Counted from the first letter of the stretch, positions 46,956 to 56,978 are shown. The stretch: 64,000 bases of DNA from Flavobacterium panacis (GCF_024649945.1 NZ_JANKMS010000004.1:186001-250000), one strand, 5' to 3'. Made by a program: numbers and translations. Notes: a model not told the origin generated them from the letters alone.

Positions 46956-49949
46956 ATGAAACCAAACAATCAAGCTTTTAAAAGTACAAAAGGATACTGT
47001 TGCAAGGAGAAAATATTCTCTATGTTTTTATTTTTGTTTGTTGTTTTTAGTTCATTTTCTCAGCAGAAAATCAGCGGTAAAATAACAGATGCAAGCAATC
47101 TTCCACTTCCCGGAGTATCCGTTTTAGAAAAAAACACATCTAATGCAGTTGCAAGTGATTTTGACGGAAATTTTGAAATCACGACGAAAGGAAATAATCC
47201 AATATTAGTTTTTTCTTATATAGGTTTAAAAACACAAGAAATAAAAGCAGACGGTAAAAAGGTAATCAAAGTAGTTTTAGATTCTGATTTGAATGAATTA
47301 AATGAAGTCGTTTTAATTGGATACGGTTCGCAAAAGAAAGGAGACGTTACTAGTGCGATTGCTTCTGTTAAATCAGAGGATTTTGTGCAAGGAAACGTTC
47401 GCGACGCGGCGCAGTTAATTCAAGGAAAAGTGGCTGGACTTACTGTAACGGCACCTTCTGGAGATCCAACGGCAGGTTCTCAAATTCAGTTAAGAGGAAT
47501 CTCAACTATTTCTGGCGGCAGTGGTCCTTTAATTTTGGTTGATGGAGTTCCAGGCAGTTTAACTACGGTTGCACCTGAGGATATTGCTTCGATTGATGTT
47601 CTAAAAGATGGATCTGCAACGGCAATCTACGGAACACGTGGAACGAATGGAGTTGTTATTATTACAACAAAGAGCGGAAGTTCTAATACTAAGCCAACAA
47701 TTGAATACAATGGTTATTCTACAGTTTCAACAATCAGCAGGAGAATGAATTTTCTAGATGCGGGGCAATTAAGACAAAAAATGGCCGAAGGTTACACTTT
47801 TATTGGAGCTAATAATCAAGATTTTGGAGCAGATACAGATTGGCTTGATGAAATTACGCGTACTGCCATTACACAGACGCATAATATTTTGTTTAGAGGT
47901 GGAAACGACGTAACAAATGCCAGTGCTTCGATCAACTACAAAGGAGGTGACGGTATCTTTTTAAAATCGGACAATACTAGAATGACTGGAAGAGCCGATA
48001 TTAGTCATGCGATGTTTGATAAAAAATTAAAAACCAATATTGGTTTCATAACAAGTGAGCAGATTTACAATGCTTTGGGAGACGGAACAAGTTTTAATCC
48101 TTACATCTACAGACAAGCTTTAATACGTAACCCGACTGAGCCAATTAAAGATGCACAAGGAAAATGGAATGAAAGAGATGTTTATTTCTATGACAATCCT
48201 GTTGGTTATATTGAAGAAACACAGGGAGAAAACAGATTTAGAAACACTCGTTTTGATTTCAGTATGAGTTACGATTTTACGGATCATCTTAGAGTAAAAG
48301 GAGTTTACACGAGAAAAGGAAATTCGTTTATAAAAGGATTCTATCAGACTAAAAATCACGTCTCAACAGTAAAATATGCACAAGACGGATTTGCTTCAAG
48401 AAGTGCAGAAGATTACAGAGGGAATTATGGTGAGTTTACTGTAGATTACAAACAATCTTTCGGAAAACACAGTGTTACAGGACTTGCAGGTTATAACTAC
48501 GAAGACAATACAACCGAAGGTTTCTGGGCAACCAACAGACGTTTTCCAACAGATGCTTTTACGTACAATAACATTGGTTCTGGTCAAGGTTTACAGCTTG
48601 GAGAAGCAGGAATGGGAAGTTATAAAAATGCCAACACTTTAATTGCATTTTTCGCCCGTGTTACCTACAACTATGATAACAGATATTTATTAATGGCCAG
48701 TCTTAGACACGAAGGATCTTCTCGATTTGGAGAGGACAATAAATGGGGTAATTTCCCAGGAGTTTCTGTTGGATGGCGTATGAATAATGAAAATTTCTTA
48801 AAAGAAACAAAATGGCTTACCAATCTTAAATTAAGAGCAGGTTTTGGTATCACAGGAATTAATGCTGGTGAAAATTATCAGTCTTTAAGTGGTTTAACTT
48901 ATGGAAACTATTTCTTAAATGATGGAAAATGGATTAGAGAATTGGTTCCAACAAGAAATGCAAACCCAGATTTAAGATGGGAGAAAAAAGAAGAGCTTAA
49001 CTTCGGTTTAGATTTCGGATTTTTTGATGAGCGTATCAGCGGTTCGATTGATTACTACAGCAGAACAACAAAAGATGCTCTTATGGATTACAGCGTTCCA
49101 ACTCCTCCATATTTCTATGGTACAATTGCTGCTAATGCTGCCGAAATTAAAAACTCAGGTTTAGAGATTTTGTTAAATCTTACGCCAATAAAAACTAAAA
49201 ATTTCTCTTGGGTTGCAAACTTCACTTATTCCACTAACACAAATAAAATGGTGTCGTTATCAAATGATAAATTTCAGTTGACGAATAACTTTTTTGATGC
49301 AGGATATACAGGAGAACCAATTCAGATTTCAACACACCGTGTTCAGGAAGGACAGCCAATTGGTAATTTCTACGGTTTAAAAAGTGTAGATATTACAGAT
49401 GATGGTATCTGGATTATAGAAAGACCAGACGGAACTAGAATTCCAGCAACGGAGTCAACAACAGAAGACCGCCAAATATTAGGGAACGGTTTGCCAAAAT
49501 CATACTACGGTTTAAACAATACAATTCGCTACAAAAATTGGGATATGAATATGAATTTAAGAGGAGCAACAGGATATCAAATTCTAAATTTCTCTAGAAT
49601 GTTTTATGAAAACCCAACCGTGGCATACAACACTTTAGATTCTGCATACGACAAAGTATATGGTAAAGCAGTATTAAGCGATGTACAGCGTTATGTAAGT
49701 TATTATGTTGAAGATGGAGATTTCTTAAAAATTGATAACGTTACAATTGGTTATACACTTCCAAAATCGACTTTTAAATTTATTGAGGCTTTAAGAATTT
49801 ATTTTGCAGGAAACAATTTAGCGACTTTCACAGGTTATAAAGGAATTGATCCAGAGGTAAATAGAATCGGACTAGATCCAGGTAACGATGACAGAGATAA
49901 ATACCCTTCTACAAGATCATTTTCATTAGGACTTAACATCACACTTTAA
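46956..49949 (+). CDS. SusC/RagA family TonB-dependent transporter (peptide locus)
   Basis: 997 residues with an extended N-terminus before the signal segment (FLFLFVVFSSFSQQ). Order: carboxypeptidase-D-like domain (KISGKITDASNLPLPGVSV), TonB-contact region VVLIGYGSQKKGDV, plug (GPLILVDGVPGSL, DVLKDGSATAIYGTRGTNG), barrel ending SLGLNITL. Its cargo is probably peptide and not glycan: downstream genes are an M61 peptidase, hydroxyproline catabolism and a DPP4-type peptidase, and the promoter shares its box with the latter two. It forms a pair with the SusD gene 11 bp downstream. Clearly distinct from the SusC at 7093. Confidence 0.95.
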   Translation: MKPNNQAFKSTKGYCCKEKIFSMFLFLFVVFSSFSQQKISGKITDASNLPLPGVSVLEKNTSNAVASDFDGNFEITTKGNNPILVFSYIGLKTQEIKADGKKVIKVVLDSDLNELNEVVLIGYGSQKKGDVTSAIASVKSEDFVQGNVRDAAQLIQGKVAGLTVTAPSGDPTAGSQIQLRGISTISGGSGPLILVDGVPGSLTTVAPEDIASIDVLKDGSATAIYGTRGTNGVVIITTKSGSSNTKPTIEYNGYSTVSTISRRMNFLDAGQLRQKMAEGYTFIGANNQDFGADTDWLDEITRTAITQTHNILFRGGNDVTNASASINYKGGDGIFLKSDNTRMTGRADISHAMFDKKLKTNIGFITSEQIYNALGDGTSFNPYIYRQALIRNPTEPIKDAQGKWNERDVYFYDNPVGYIEETQGENRFRNTRFDFSMSYDFTDHLRVKGVYTRKGNSFIKGFYQTKNHVSTVKYAQDGFASRSAEDYRGNYGEFTVDYKQSFGKHSVTGLAGYNYEDNTTEGFWATNRRFPTDAFTYNNIGSGQGLQLGEAGMGSYKNANTLIAFFARVTYNYDNRYLLMASLRHEGSSRFGEDNKWGNFPGVSVGWRMNNENFLKETKWLTNLKLRAGFGITGINAGENYQSLSGLTYGNYFLNDGKWIRELVPTRNANPDLRWEKKEELNFGLDFGFFDERISGSIDYYSRTTKDALMDYSVPTPPYFYGTIAANAAEIKNSGLEILLNLTPIKTKNFSWVANFTYSTNTNKMVSLSNDKFQLTNNFFDAGYTGEPIQISTHRVQEGQPIGNFYGLKSVDITDDGIWIIERPDGTRIPATESTTEDRQILGNGLPKSYYGLNNTIRYKNWDMNMNLRGATGYQILNFSRMFYENPTVAYNTLDSAYDKVYGKAVLSDVQRYVSYYVEDGDFLKIDNVTIGYTLPKSTFKFIEALRIYFAGNNLATFTGYKGIDPEVNRIGLDPGNDDRDKYPSTRSFSLGLNITL

Positions 49950-49960
49950 AAATAAGAGAT

Positions 49961-51565
49961 ATGAAAAATTTAATAAATCAATTATCTTTCCTTAAAAAGA
50001 AGATTTTATATTTCGGCTTCATTATTACAGCAAGCGTTTCATTGTTTGGCTGTACAGACTTAGATGAAAAAGTATTTTCAGAAGTAACAGAATCCAATTT
50101 CGTGGCTTCGCAATCAGATATTGTGGCTATTATGGCTTCTGCTTACACGCCAATACGATATGTTATGGACTGGCAAGGTTTGTTTGATTTGCAAGAAGAA
50201 CCAGGAGATGCCTTTGTAACGCCAACACGACCAAACGGTTGGGATGACGCAGGAACTTATAAAAGAATGCATTTTCATGAATGGACCAAAACAGACTGGC
50301 AACCAAGAAATACATGGATTACCTGTTTTAACGGAATCAATGCGGCAAACCGAGTTATGCTTCAAATGGAATCTGGAGGTTTTCCTATTAGCGCAGAGCA
50401 AAAAACGTCAATTCTAGCTGAAATGAGAGCGGTAAGAGCACTTTACTATTCTATTTTGGTTGATACGCATGGTAATGTTCCTGTTATTCCTAGTTATAGT
50501 GATAAACTGCCAGTACAAAATACTAGAGTTGAGGTTTATAATTTTATTGTAAGTGAGTTAACAGAAGTTATTCCTGATTTGGCTGCAAAAGTAGACAAAA
50601 GTACTTACGGACGTATGACGCAATGGGCAGCTTATCATGTATTAGCGCGAGTGTATCTAAATGCTCAGGTGTATACAGGAACTGCACAATGGCAAAAATG
50701 TATCGAAGCTTGTAATAAAATTATTGATAGTGGTTTGTTTAAAAAATCAGATTCTTATAAAGCCATTTTTAGTGCAACAAACGAAAGTAACCCGGAAATG
50801 GTTTTTGCAATTCCTTACGATCAAATTTATGCTGGTGGATTTAGCGCTCATATGAAGATGTTATTACCAAGCCACAGAAGAGTATTCGGAATGGAAGCAC
50901 AGCCTTGGGGAGGTTCAAGCTGTAATCCGCAATTTATTGATACTTACAATGCAAAAGACAATCGTTTAAAAGACACTTGGTTAATGGGCAACCAATATAA
51001 TATTGACGATGGTAGTATTGTGTATGTGCTGACTAAAGCAATGCCAAGTATTTATTTCTGTGAAGAAACAGAAGGTTTTAGATGTGGAAAATATCAAATA
51101 GAACGTGGTGCAAGAGGAAGTCTTAATAACGATTTACCTTTCTTAAGATACACAGATGTTTTGATGATGAAAGCAGAATGTTTATTAAGAACAGGACAAA
51201 GCAACGAAGCAGCGCAAATCGTTACAGAAGTACGTACAAGATCTTTTGATAATCCAGCTGATGCAGTTGTAACAGGAGCACAACTTCAAGAAAACTCAGT
51301 ATTTAAATACGGAACTTTAGCTAAAAACGGAACTATCGATCAGCTTGGAGATCAATCGGTAGTACAATATGGCAGATTTTTAGATGAATTAGGATGGGAA
51401 TTTGCAGCTGAAGCGAGAAGAAGAACAGATTTAATTCGTTTTGGAGTTTATCAAAAGAAAAATTGGTACAACCACGTTCCAAAAGGAGATTATACAATGC
51501 TTTTCCCAATTGGTTTAGAAGAATTAAATACAAATAGTAATCTGAAACAGAATCCAGGATATTAA
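49961..51565 (+). CDS. SusD/RagB family lipoprotein (peptide locus)
   Basis: 534 residues with lipoprotein signal (ITASVSLFGCTDLDE, lipidation at Cys). SusD-type TPR region (LAEMRAVRALYYSILVDTHG) and C-terminal RagB block (NDLPFLRYTDVLMMKAECLL, AAEARRRTDLIRFG, MLFPIGLEELNTNSNLKQ). It caps the SusC partner and captures ligand at the surface. A hairpin at 51628-51664 lies between it and the M61 peptidase gene and may lower downstream expression. The ligand is inferred to be a hydroxyproline-containing peptide from context only. Confidence 0.95.
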   Translation: MKNLINQLSFLKKKILYFGFIITASVSLFGCTDLDEKVFSEVTESNFVASQSDIVAIMASAYTPIRYVMDWQGLFDLQEEPGDAFVTPTRPNGWDDAGTYKRMHFHEWTKTDWQPRNTWITCFNGINAANRVMLQMESGGFPISAEQKTSILAEMRAVRALYYSILVDTHGNVPVIPSYSDKLPVQNTRVEVYNFIVSELTEVIPDLAAKVDKSTYGRMTQWAAYHVLARVYLNAQVYTGTAQWQKCIEACNKIIDSGLFKKSDSYKAIFSATNESNPEMVFAIPYDQIYAGGFSAHMKMLLPSHRRVFGMEAQPWGGSSCNPQFIDTYNAKDNRLKDTWLMGNQYNIDDGSIVYVLTKAMPSIYFCEETEGFRCGKYQIERGARGSLNNDLPFLRYTDVLMMKAECLLRTGQSNEAAQIVTEVRTRSFDNPADAVVTGAQLQENSVFKYGTLAKNGTIDQLGDQSVVQYGRFLDELGWEFAAEARRRTDLIRFGVYQKKNWYNHVPKGDYTMLFPIGLEELNTNSNLKQNPGY

Positions 51566-51627
51566 AAATAGTTAGTAGTTGAAGTAAGTTTTTACAAGTT
51601 TTGGTTAGCTTGTAATTGTGAGTTGAG

Positions 51628-51664
51628 TGAAAAGCTGTTCTTTTAAGAATGGCTTTTCATTTTA
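51628..51664 (+). terminator. Hairpin between SusD and M61 peptidase genes
   Basis: TGAAAAGC (51628-51635) pairs with GCTTTTCA (51652-51659), with an inner TTCTT/AAGAA pair, then TTTT. Terminator or attenuator. Confidence 0.65.
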
Positions 51665-51677
51665 AAATAAATAAGAG

Positions 51678-53267
51678 ATGAGATCTAAAATGAAAATCAT
51701 AAAAATCAGTGCTTTTTTAATTCTTTTTCAAACCGCAATTTATTGTCAGGCAGTAAGAAAAGTTGAGAATGAAGAAATAAAAATAAACTATTCAGTAACT
51801 TTTGAAAATCCCGAATCAAATTATCTGGAAGTGGTTTTGGATTTTGAAAATCTGAAATCGACAGAAACCAATTTAATTTTACCAGTTTGGACTCCAGGTT
51901 ATTATTTAATCTTAGATACACCAAGATACATTGTTGATTTTGAAGTTTCAGATTCAAACGGAAATACCTTAAAATGGAAAAAGAAAACCAAAAATAATTG
52001 GGTTGTAGCAAACGGAAAGTCTTCAAAAATAAAAGTAAAATATAAAGTTTTCGCCAATAAAAAATCAGTTGCCGAATCGTATGTCGATGCAGAAAAAGCT
52101 TTTCTAATGCCGAATACTATTTTTATGCATGTAGAAAATACACTTCAAAATCCAGTAATGTTGACAATAAATCCGTTCAAAAAATGGAATGAAATTTCAA
52201 CAGGATTACAGTCAATTCCTGAAAATAAAATGATTTTTAAAGCCAAAAATGTGGATGTATTTTATGATAGTCCTATTTATTTAGGAAATCAGAAAGTAAT
52301 ACATTTTGAACATGAAGGAAAAAAATATGCTTTAGGAATTGTAACGCCTCAAGGCTTAAACGAAGAAAAGTTTACATCAGATCTCAAAAAAATAATGTCT
52401 GCCACAACTTCATTAATGAAAAAAGTACCCTATGATTATTACAGCTACATCATGATGGAAGCGGGCGGAGGCGGATTAGAACATTGGAACTCGCAAGCTG
52501 TTTTTACCGGCGGTACTTTCGATTTTAAATCTGATGCCGATTATAAAGACTTTTTAAATTTTATAACACACGAATATTTTCATCTTTACAATGTAAAAGC
52601 AATTCGCCCAATTGAGTTAGGACCTTTCGATTATAATAAAGAAAATTATACTTCGATGCTTTGGGTTTCTGAAGGTTTTACAGTTTACTACGAATATATT
52701 ATTATGCTAAATGCAGGTTTACTTGACGGAAAATCGGCTTTAAAATATCTTACCGAATCCATAAAAAGATATGAAAATATCGAAGGAAGTAAACACATGT
52801 CGTTGTCCAGATCAAGTTTTGATATCTGGCTTAATTTCTTTAACCGAGAAAGTAACGCGCAGCAAACTACAATTTCATATTACAACAAAGGACCAATAAT
52901 TGGTTTTCTGTTAGATTTAGAAATTAGAAATAATACTAAAAATCAAAAATCTTTAGACGACGTAATGCGTTATTTGTACAACGAATATTATGAGAAAAAA
53001 CAAAGAGGTTTTACTGAAACCGAATTTTGGCAGGCTGCTGAACAAACTGCTGGAAAATCTTTAGATGAAATAAAATCTTATGTAGAAACGGTAAACGAAA
53101 TTGATTATCAGAAATACTTAAAATATGCAGGATTACAAGTAGATCTAAGTCCGATAAACACAAATGCAAAAAAAGAAAATGTAATAGAAAGAAGTTTCGA
53201 ATTTAAAGAATTACCAGAAGCTTCTGGTTTACAATTAGAAATTAGAAAATCTATTTTTAAGTTTTAA
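51678..53267 (+). CDS. M61 family metallopeptidase (glycyl aminopeptidase-like)
   Basis: 529 residues (ATG 51690 also possible), signal peptide ending IYCQ. An N-terminal beta domain (YLEVVLDFENLKSTETNLIL, VWTPGYYLI) precedes the catalytic domain with zinc motif HEYFH (298-302) and downstream glutamate in WVSEGFTVYYEY; MMEAGGGGLEHWNS is also typical. M61 peptidases resemble M1 aminopeptidases. Many have a C-terminal PDZ domain; here the protein ends soon after the helical domain, so the PDZ is missing. It lies downstream of SusCD and likely trims imported peptides in the periplasm. Confidence 0.9.
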   Translation: MRSKMKIIKISAFLILFQTAIYCQAVRKVENEEIKINYSVTFENPESNYLEVVLDFENLKSTETNLILPVWTPGYYLILDTPRYIVDFEVSDSNGNTLKWKKKTKNNWVVANGKSSKIKVKYKVFANKKSVAESYVDAEKAFLMPNTIFMHVENTLQNPVMLTINPFKKWNEISTGLQSIPENKMIFKAKNVDVFYDSPIYLGNQKVIHFEHEGKKYALGIVTPQGLNEEKFTSDLKKIMSATTSLMKKVPYDYYSYIMMEAGGGGLEHWNSQAVFTGGTFDFKSDADYKDFLNFITHEYFHLYNVKAIRPIELGPFDYNKENYTSMLWVSEGFTVYYEYIIMLNAGLLDGKSALKYLTESIKRYENIEGSKHMSLSRSSFDIWLNFFNRESNAQQTTISYYNKGPIIGFLLDLEIRNNTKNQKSLDDVMRYLYNEYYEKKQRGFTETEFWQAAEQTAGKSLDEIKSYVETVNEIDYQKYLKYAGLQVDLSPINTNAKKENVIERSFEFKELPEASGLQLEIRKSIFKF

Positions 53268-53341
53268 AATTGTTGGGTTTTGTTTCACGCAGATTTGGCA
53301 GATTTAGGCAGATTTTAAAAGATTTTTATTTTGTTGAATTG

Positions 53342-53361
53342 CCTCCAGCTTTAGCTGGAGG
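53342..53361. repeat. Perfect hairpin repeat (CCTCCAGCT family)
   Basis: CCTCCAGCT (53342-53350) and AGCTGGAGG (53353-53361) with a 2-nt loop. A partial TTTCACGCAGATTTGGCAG unit (53283-) precedes it. Small dispersed palindrome of the flavobacterial type. Confidence 0.65.
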
Positions 53362-53373
53362 AAAATGAAGTCC

Positions 53374-53423
53374 AAAAAAAAGGCTTTAGCCAAAATGCAG
53401 ATATTTGACTAAAGCCTTTTTTT
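53374..53423. terminator. Bidirectional intrinsic terminator
   Basis: AAAAAAAGGCTTTAG (53375-53389) and CTAAAGCCTTTTTTT (53409-53423) are perfect 15-bp complements. It separates the M61 gene (+) from the convergent AraC gene (-). Confidence 0.9.
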
Positions 53424-53491
53424 AAAATAATTTGTAAAGAAATTTCAATAAAAAAACTTTGCGATTTCGCGTCTTTGCGAGATTAAAAACA

Positions 53492-54334
53492 TTAAAACTG
53501 AGCACGATAATGAGATGGAGAAATTCCTTTAAGTTCTTTAAACTTCCTATTGAAATTTGCAATATCCTGAAATCCGCAAAGTTCAGAAATAGAAGCAATC
53601 GAAAGATCCTTTTTATGATGCAGTAATTTACAAGCATTTTCAATTCTGATTTCAATCAAAAACTGAAAAAAAGTTTTGTTGGTACGTTTCTTAAAATAAC
53701 GGCAAAATGCATTTTTACTCATATTTGCTTTTTCAGCAACTTCTTCCAGAGTAATATTTTGATGGTAAAATTCAATCGCATATTCAAAAACCGCACTCAT
53801 TCTTCGACCTTCATCATCGGTATATTTCTTTTTATAAACGAAGGAAGAAAGCGGTGTTTTCTCAGAAGAAATAATAATATTTATAATTTTTAAGAAAGAA
53901 GCAATTCGTTGAATTCTATTTTGTTTTTTGAGTTTGATGAAATGATGAATAATCTTTTTTTGGTTCGATAAGATCTTCATTCCATATTCAGAATCCTTAA
54001 AAAAATCTTCAACACTGCTCATATCGTTAAGGCTGAAAAAATCTTGTCCAAAAGAAGTTTTAGTAAAAAACAAAGTCAGCATTACAGATTCTGGACTCGC
54101 TTCGACATTACTTCTAAAAACATGAGGCACATTTTCTCCAATTACTAAGATATCACCTTCTTTATAATCGTTTATTGAATCTCCAACAAGCAGAGATCCA
54201 GCACCTTTTAGAATATAACTGATCTGAATTTCTTCATGCTGATGCAATTGATCGTAGAAAACCTGCTCAATATCTTCTTGATAAATCAAAGCTTCGCGCT
54301 CTGTTTTCGGTATTTTAAATGGTAAGATTTTCAC
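53492..54334 (-). CDS. AraC family transcriptional regulator (2), hydroxyproline locus
   Basis: 281 residues when started at GTG 54334. The frame is open to an ATG at 54427, but those 31 extra residues are low-complexity and hydrophobic and run over the TAATAT box, so I prefer the GTG. An N-terminal cupin (LHQHEEIQISYILKGAGSLL, GDILVIGENVPHVFRS) is followed by the AraC helix-turn-helix: TLEEVAEKANMSKNAFCRYF and LSIASISELCGFQDIANFNR, ending GISPSHYR. It is divergent from the hydroxyproline operon, the usual place for a pathway regulator, and is the best candidate for binding the three TAATAT boxes, perhaps with hydroxyproline or a pathway intermediate as inducer. Confidence 0.9.
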   Translation of the reverse strand: MKILPFKIPKTEREALIYQEDIEQVFYDQLHQHEEIQISYILKGAGSLLVGDSINDYKEGDILVIGENVPHVFRSNVEASPESVMLTLFFTKTSFGQDFFSLNDMSSVEDFFKDSEYGMKILSNQKKIIHHFIKLKKQNRIQRIASFLKIINIIISSEKTPLSSFVYKKKYTDDEGRRMSAVFEYAIEFYHQNITLEEVAEKANMSKNAFCRYFKKRTNKTFFQFLIEIRIENACKLLHHKKDLSIASISELCGFQDIANFNRKFKELKGISPSHYRAQF

Positions 54335-54392
54335 CTTGTTGTTTTTTGTTTTTGTAAATATTATCAAAAAAAAGAAATTACACAATAGATGT

Positions 54393-54457
54393 GGTAATAT
54401 AGTCTTGATATAGGCTAATAATAACAAAGACGGCTCTTTAGATAAGTTTTATTTTTG
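54393..54457 (+). promoter_or_regulatory. Hydroxyproline-locus box 2 plus -7 element
   Basis: TAATAT (54395-54400) and TAATAA (54416-54421), each preceded by GG or GGC, lie 21 bp apart. The -7 box TATTTTTG (54450-54457), a full consensus match, starts 34 bp after the second unit, as in the boxes at 46853 and 61779. No -33 TTTG is present, which fits activator dependence. Predicted leader only about 10 nt. Confidence 0.78.
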
Positions 54458-54471
54458 ATAAAAATTAAGAT

Positions 54472-55386
54472 ATGAAGATAAACTGGGAAGGCGTAATGCC
54501 GGCTGTAACTACCAAGTTTACAGCAGATGGTCAACTAGACCTCGTAATGTTCGAAAAAAATATTAAAGCGCAAATTGACGCTGGAGTTAATGGAATTATC
54601 CTTGGCGGAACACTTGGAGAAGCAAGTACATTAACCAAAGAAGAAAAAGAGGTTTTGATCAATGCAACCTTAAAATTTGCTGACGGAAAAATTCCAGTTA
54701 TCGTAAATATTGCTGAGCAGACAACTAGCGAAGCAATTACTTTGGCAAAACGTGCAGAAGAGCTAGGCGTAAACGGTTTAATGCTTTTACCTCCAATGCG
54801 TTACAAAGCAACTGATTTTGAAACCGTTGTTTATTTTAAAGAAATTGCAAAAAGCACCTCTTTACCTATTATGATCTACAATAATCCAGTAGATTATAAA
54901 ATTGAAGTAACGCTGGATATGTTTGAAGAACTTTTGAAATTAGACAATGTTCAAGCGGTAAAAGAATCAACTCGTGATATAACGAATGTGATTAGAATTA
55001 GAAATCGTTTTGGCAGCCGTTTAAAAGTTTTATGCGGCGTAGATACTTTGGCGCTTGAAAGTTTAGCAACAGGAGCAGACGGATGGGTTGCCGGTTTAGT
55101 GGTAGCATATCCTGCAGAAACGGTAGCAATTTACAAATTGGTAAAAGCGGGAAGAGTCAATGAAGCTGTAGAAATCTACAAATGGTTTATGCCATTGTTA
55201 GAATTGGATATTTCACCGCAATTGGTGCAAAACATCAAATTAGCAGAAGTAGCAACTGGTCTTGGAACAGAAAATGTTAGAGCGCCAAGATTACCATTGC
55301 AAGGAGCTGAAAGAGAGCGTGTTTTGAATATCATTAATACTGCTATGAAAAACAGACCTACTTTACCAGATTATAAAAATATTTAA
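54472..55386 (+). CDS. DapA-family 1-pyrroline-4-hydroxy-2-carboxylate deaminase
   Basis: 304 residues, cytoplasmic class I aldolase-like barrel of the DHDPS/NAL superfamily. The Schiff-base Lys164 (AVKEST) and Tyr136 (MIYNNP) are in place; GTLGEASTLT corresponds to the phosphate/carboxylate loop. True DHDPS is unlikely given the neighbours: semialdehyde dehydrogenase, hydroxyproline epimerase and D-amino-acid oxidoreductase. In the D-hydroxyproline pathway this family member deaminates and dehydrates the pyrroline to 2-oxoglutarate semialdehyde. First gene of the operon, directly behind the regulatory box, 20 bp from the next gene. Confidence 0.88.
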   Translation: MKINWEGVMPAVTTKFTADGQLDLVMFEKNIKAQIDAGVNGIILGGTLGEASTLTKEEKEVLINATLKFADGKIPVIVNIAEQTTSEAITLAKRAEELGVNGLMLLPPMRYKATDFETVVYFKEIAKSTSLPIMIYNNPVDYKIEVTLDMFEELLKLDNVQAVKESTRDITNVIRIRNRFGSRLKVLCGVDTLALESLATGADGWVAGLVVAYPAETVAIYKLVKAGRVNEAVEIYKWFMPLLELDISPQLVQNIKLAEVATGLGTENVRAPRLPLQGAERERVLNIINTAMKNRPTLPDYKNI

Positions 55387-55406
55387 TCAAAATTAAAAAG
55401 GAAGCG

Positions 55407-56975
55407 ATGACTACAGGAAAAAATTATATTGGAGACTTGCTTTCCGCAAAAGGTAAAACGACATATAAAACAATCAATCCCGAATTAAATTCGGAGAATG
55501 AAACGGTTTTTTATGAAGCTTCCCATGATGAAATTGCTCAAGCTGTATTATTAGCCGAAGAAGCTTTTAAAACATACGGAACAATTGAAGACACAAAAAA
55601 AGCCGATTTTTTAGACGCTATCGCGGAAGAAATTGAAGCGCTTGGCGATGAATTGTTAAATACTTATATGCAAGAATCTGCTCTTCCTGCGGGAAGAGCA
55701 AATGGAGAGCGGGCAAGAACCATAGGTCAGTTAAGAGCTTTTGCCACAATGCTTCGCGAAGGTTCTTGGGTGGAAGCGATCATCAATAAAACCGAAGGAA
55801 AACCAGACATTCGAAGAGTGCAAATTCCGATGGGACCTGTTGTTGTATTTGGAGCCAGTAATTTTCCGCTTGCTTTTTCTACTGCGGGTGGAGACACGGC
55901 AAGCGCTTTGGCAGCAGGTTGTCCTGTAATTGTAAAATCGCATCCGTTGCATGCAGGAACAGGCGAATTGGTAGCTTCAGCTATTATAAAAGCGGCCAAA
56001 AGAACCGGAATGCCAAATGGTGTTTTTTCAAATTTAAACAGCAGTGGTATTGAAGTTGGAAAAGCTTTGGTGGAACATCCTTCAGTAAAAGCGGTTGGTT
56101 TTACAGGAAGTATAAAAGGAGGAACTGCACTTTGTAAGATTGCAGCGAGCAGAGAAATTCCAATTCCAGTTTATGCAGAAATGGGAAGTATTAATCCTGT
56201 ATTGGCTTTACCATCGGCTTTGAAGCAAGATGCTGAAAAATGGGCTAAAAATTATGCTGCCTCAATCGTTGCTGGAACAGGTCAATTTTGTACGAATCCA
56301 GGACTTATTTTAGGAATAAATAGTTCGGAATTAGAAAATTTTATTGCTATTTTAGCTTTAGAGGTCGACAAAATAGAGCCAGCATGCATGCTTCATCCCG
56401 CTATTAAAAGTCAATATGAGAGTTTGAAATCAGAAGTTCTTGGACAAGAGGGATATACGCAGCAAACCAGTTTAGACAAAGCGGTAAAACCAAATTATGC
56501 TTTACAAAATGTAATCACGGTTGACGGCGATACTTTCTTAAAAAATAAAACATTTCACAAAGAAGTTTTCGGACCTTTTTCTGTAGTTGTAAAATGTGAT
56601 AACATTGAACAACTCAATACTATCATTCAGGATTTGGAAGGACAATTGACAGGAACTGTTTTAAATGCTGATTTAAACGAATGGGAAGATTTTGCAGCAG
56701 TAATTCAGAATCTTAAAAATAAAGTGGGACGATTGATTTTTAATAACGTTCCAACAGGAGTTGAGGTTTGTTCTGGAATGACACACGGTGGTCCGTTTCC
56801 TGCCAGTTCGGACAGTAAATTTACTTCGGTAGGATTAACAGCTGTAAAAAGATGGGTGCGCCCTGTAACGTATCAAGATTGGCCAGATCAATTGCTGCCA
56901 ACTGCGTTGCAAGATAAAAATCCGTTAGGAATTAATAGAATAGTAAACGATGTATTAACCCAGAATCCTATTTGA
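55407..56975 (+). CDS. 2-Oxoglutarate semialdehyde dehydrogenase (NADP-type ALDH)
   Basis: 522 residues, aldehyde dehydrogenase superfamily. Key parts: FGASNFPLAFSTAGGDTASA for cofactor binding, VGFTGSIKGG, AEMGSINPVL with the general-base Glu, and GQFCTNPG with nucleophile Cys295. The closest family is the NADP-dependent KGSADH that ends the hydroxyproline, arabinose and glucarate routes. It oxidises 2-oxoglutarate semialdehyde to 2-oxoglutarate, feeding the TCA cycle. It lies 20 bp after the deaminase and 3 bp before the epimerase gene, a tight operon. Confidence 0.92.
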   Translation: MTTGKNYIGDLLSAKGKTTYKTINPELNSENETVFYEASHDEIAQAVLLAEEAFKTYGTIEDTKKADFLDAIAEEIEALGDELLNTYMQESALPAGRANGERARTIGQLRAFATMLREGSWVEAIINKTEGKPDIRRVQIPMGPVVVFGASNFPLAFSTAGGDTASALAAGCPVIVKSHPLHAGTGELVASAIIKAAKRTGMPNGVFSNLNSSGIEVGKALVEHPSVKAVGFTGSIKGGTALCKIAASREIPIPVYAEMGSINPVLALPSALKQDAEKWAKNYAASIVAGTGQFCTNPGLILGINSSELENFIAILALEVDKIEPACMLHPAIKSQYESLKSEVLGQEGYTQQTSLDKAVKPNYALQNVITVDGDTFLKNKTFHKEVFGPFSVVVKCDNIEQLNTIIQDLEGQLTGTVLNADLNEWEDFAAVIQNLKNKVGRLIFNNVPTGVEVCSGMTHGGPFPASSDSKFTSVGLTAVKRWVRPVTYQDWPDQLLPTALQDKNPLGINRIVNDVLTQNPI

Positions 56976-56978
56976 TAT

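Noticed and set aside
54335..54427. ATG start giving the second AraC regulator 31 more residues
   Set aside because: The added part is hydrophobic and low-complexity, and it would place the conserved TAATAT regulatory box inside the gene.
54472..55386. Housekeeping dihydrodipicolinate synthase (dapA)
   Set aside because: The operon context of hydroxyproline enzymes and the divergent regulator point to the pyrroline deaminase instead.
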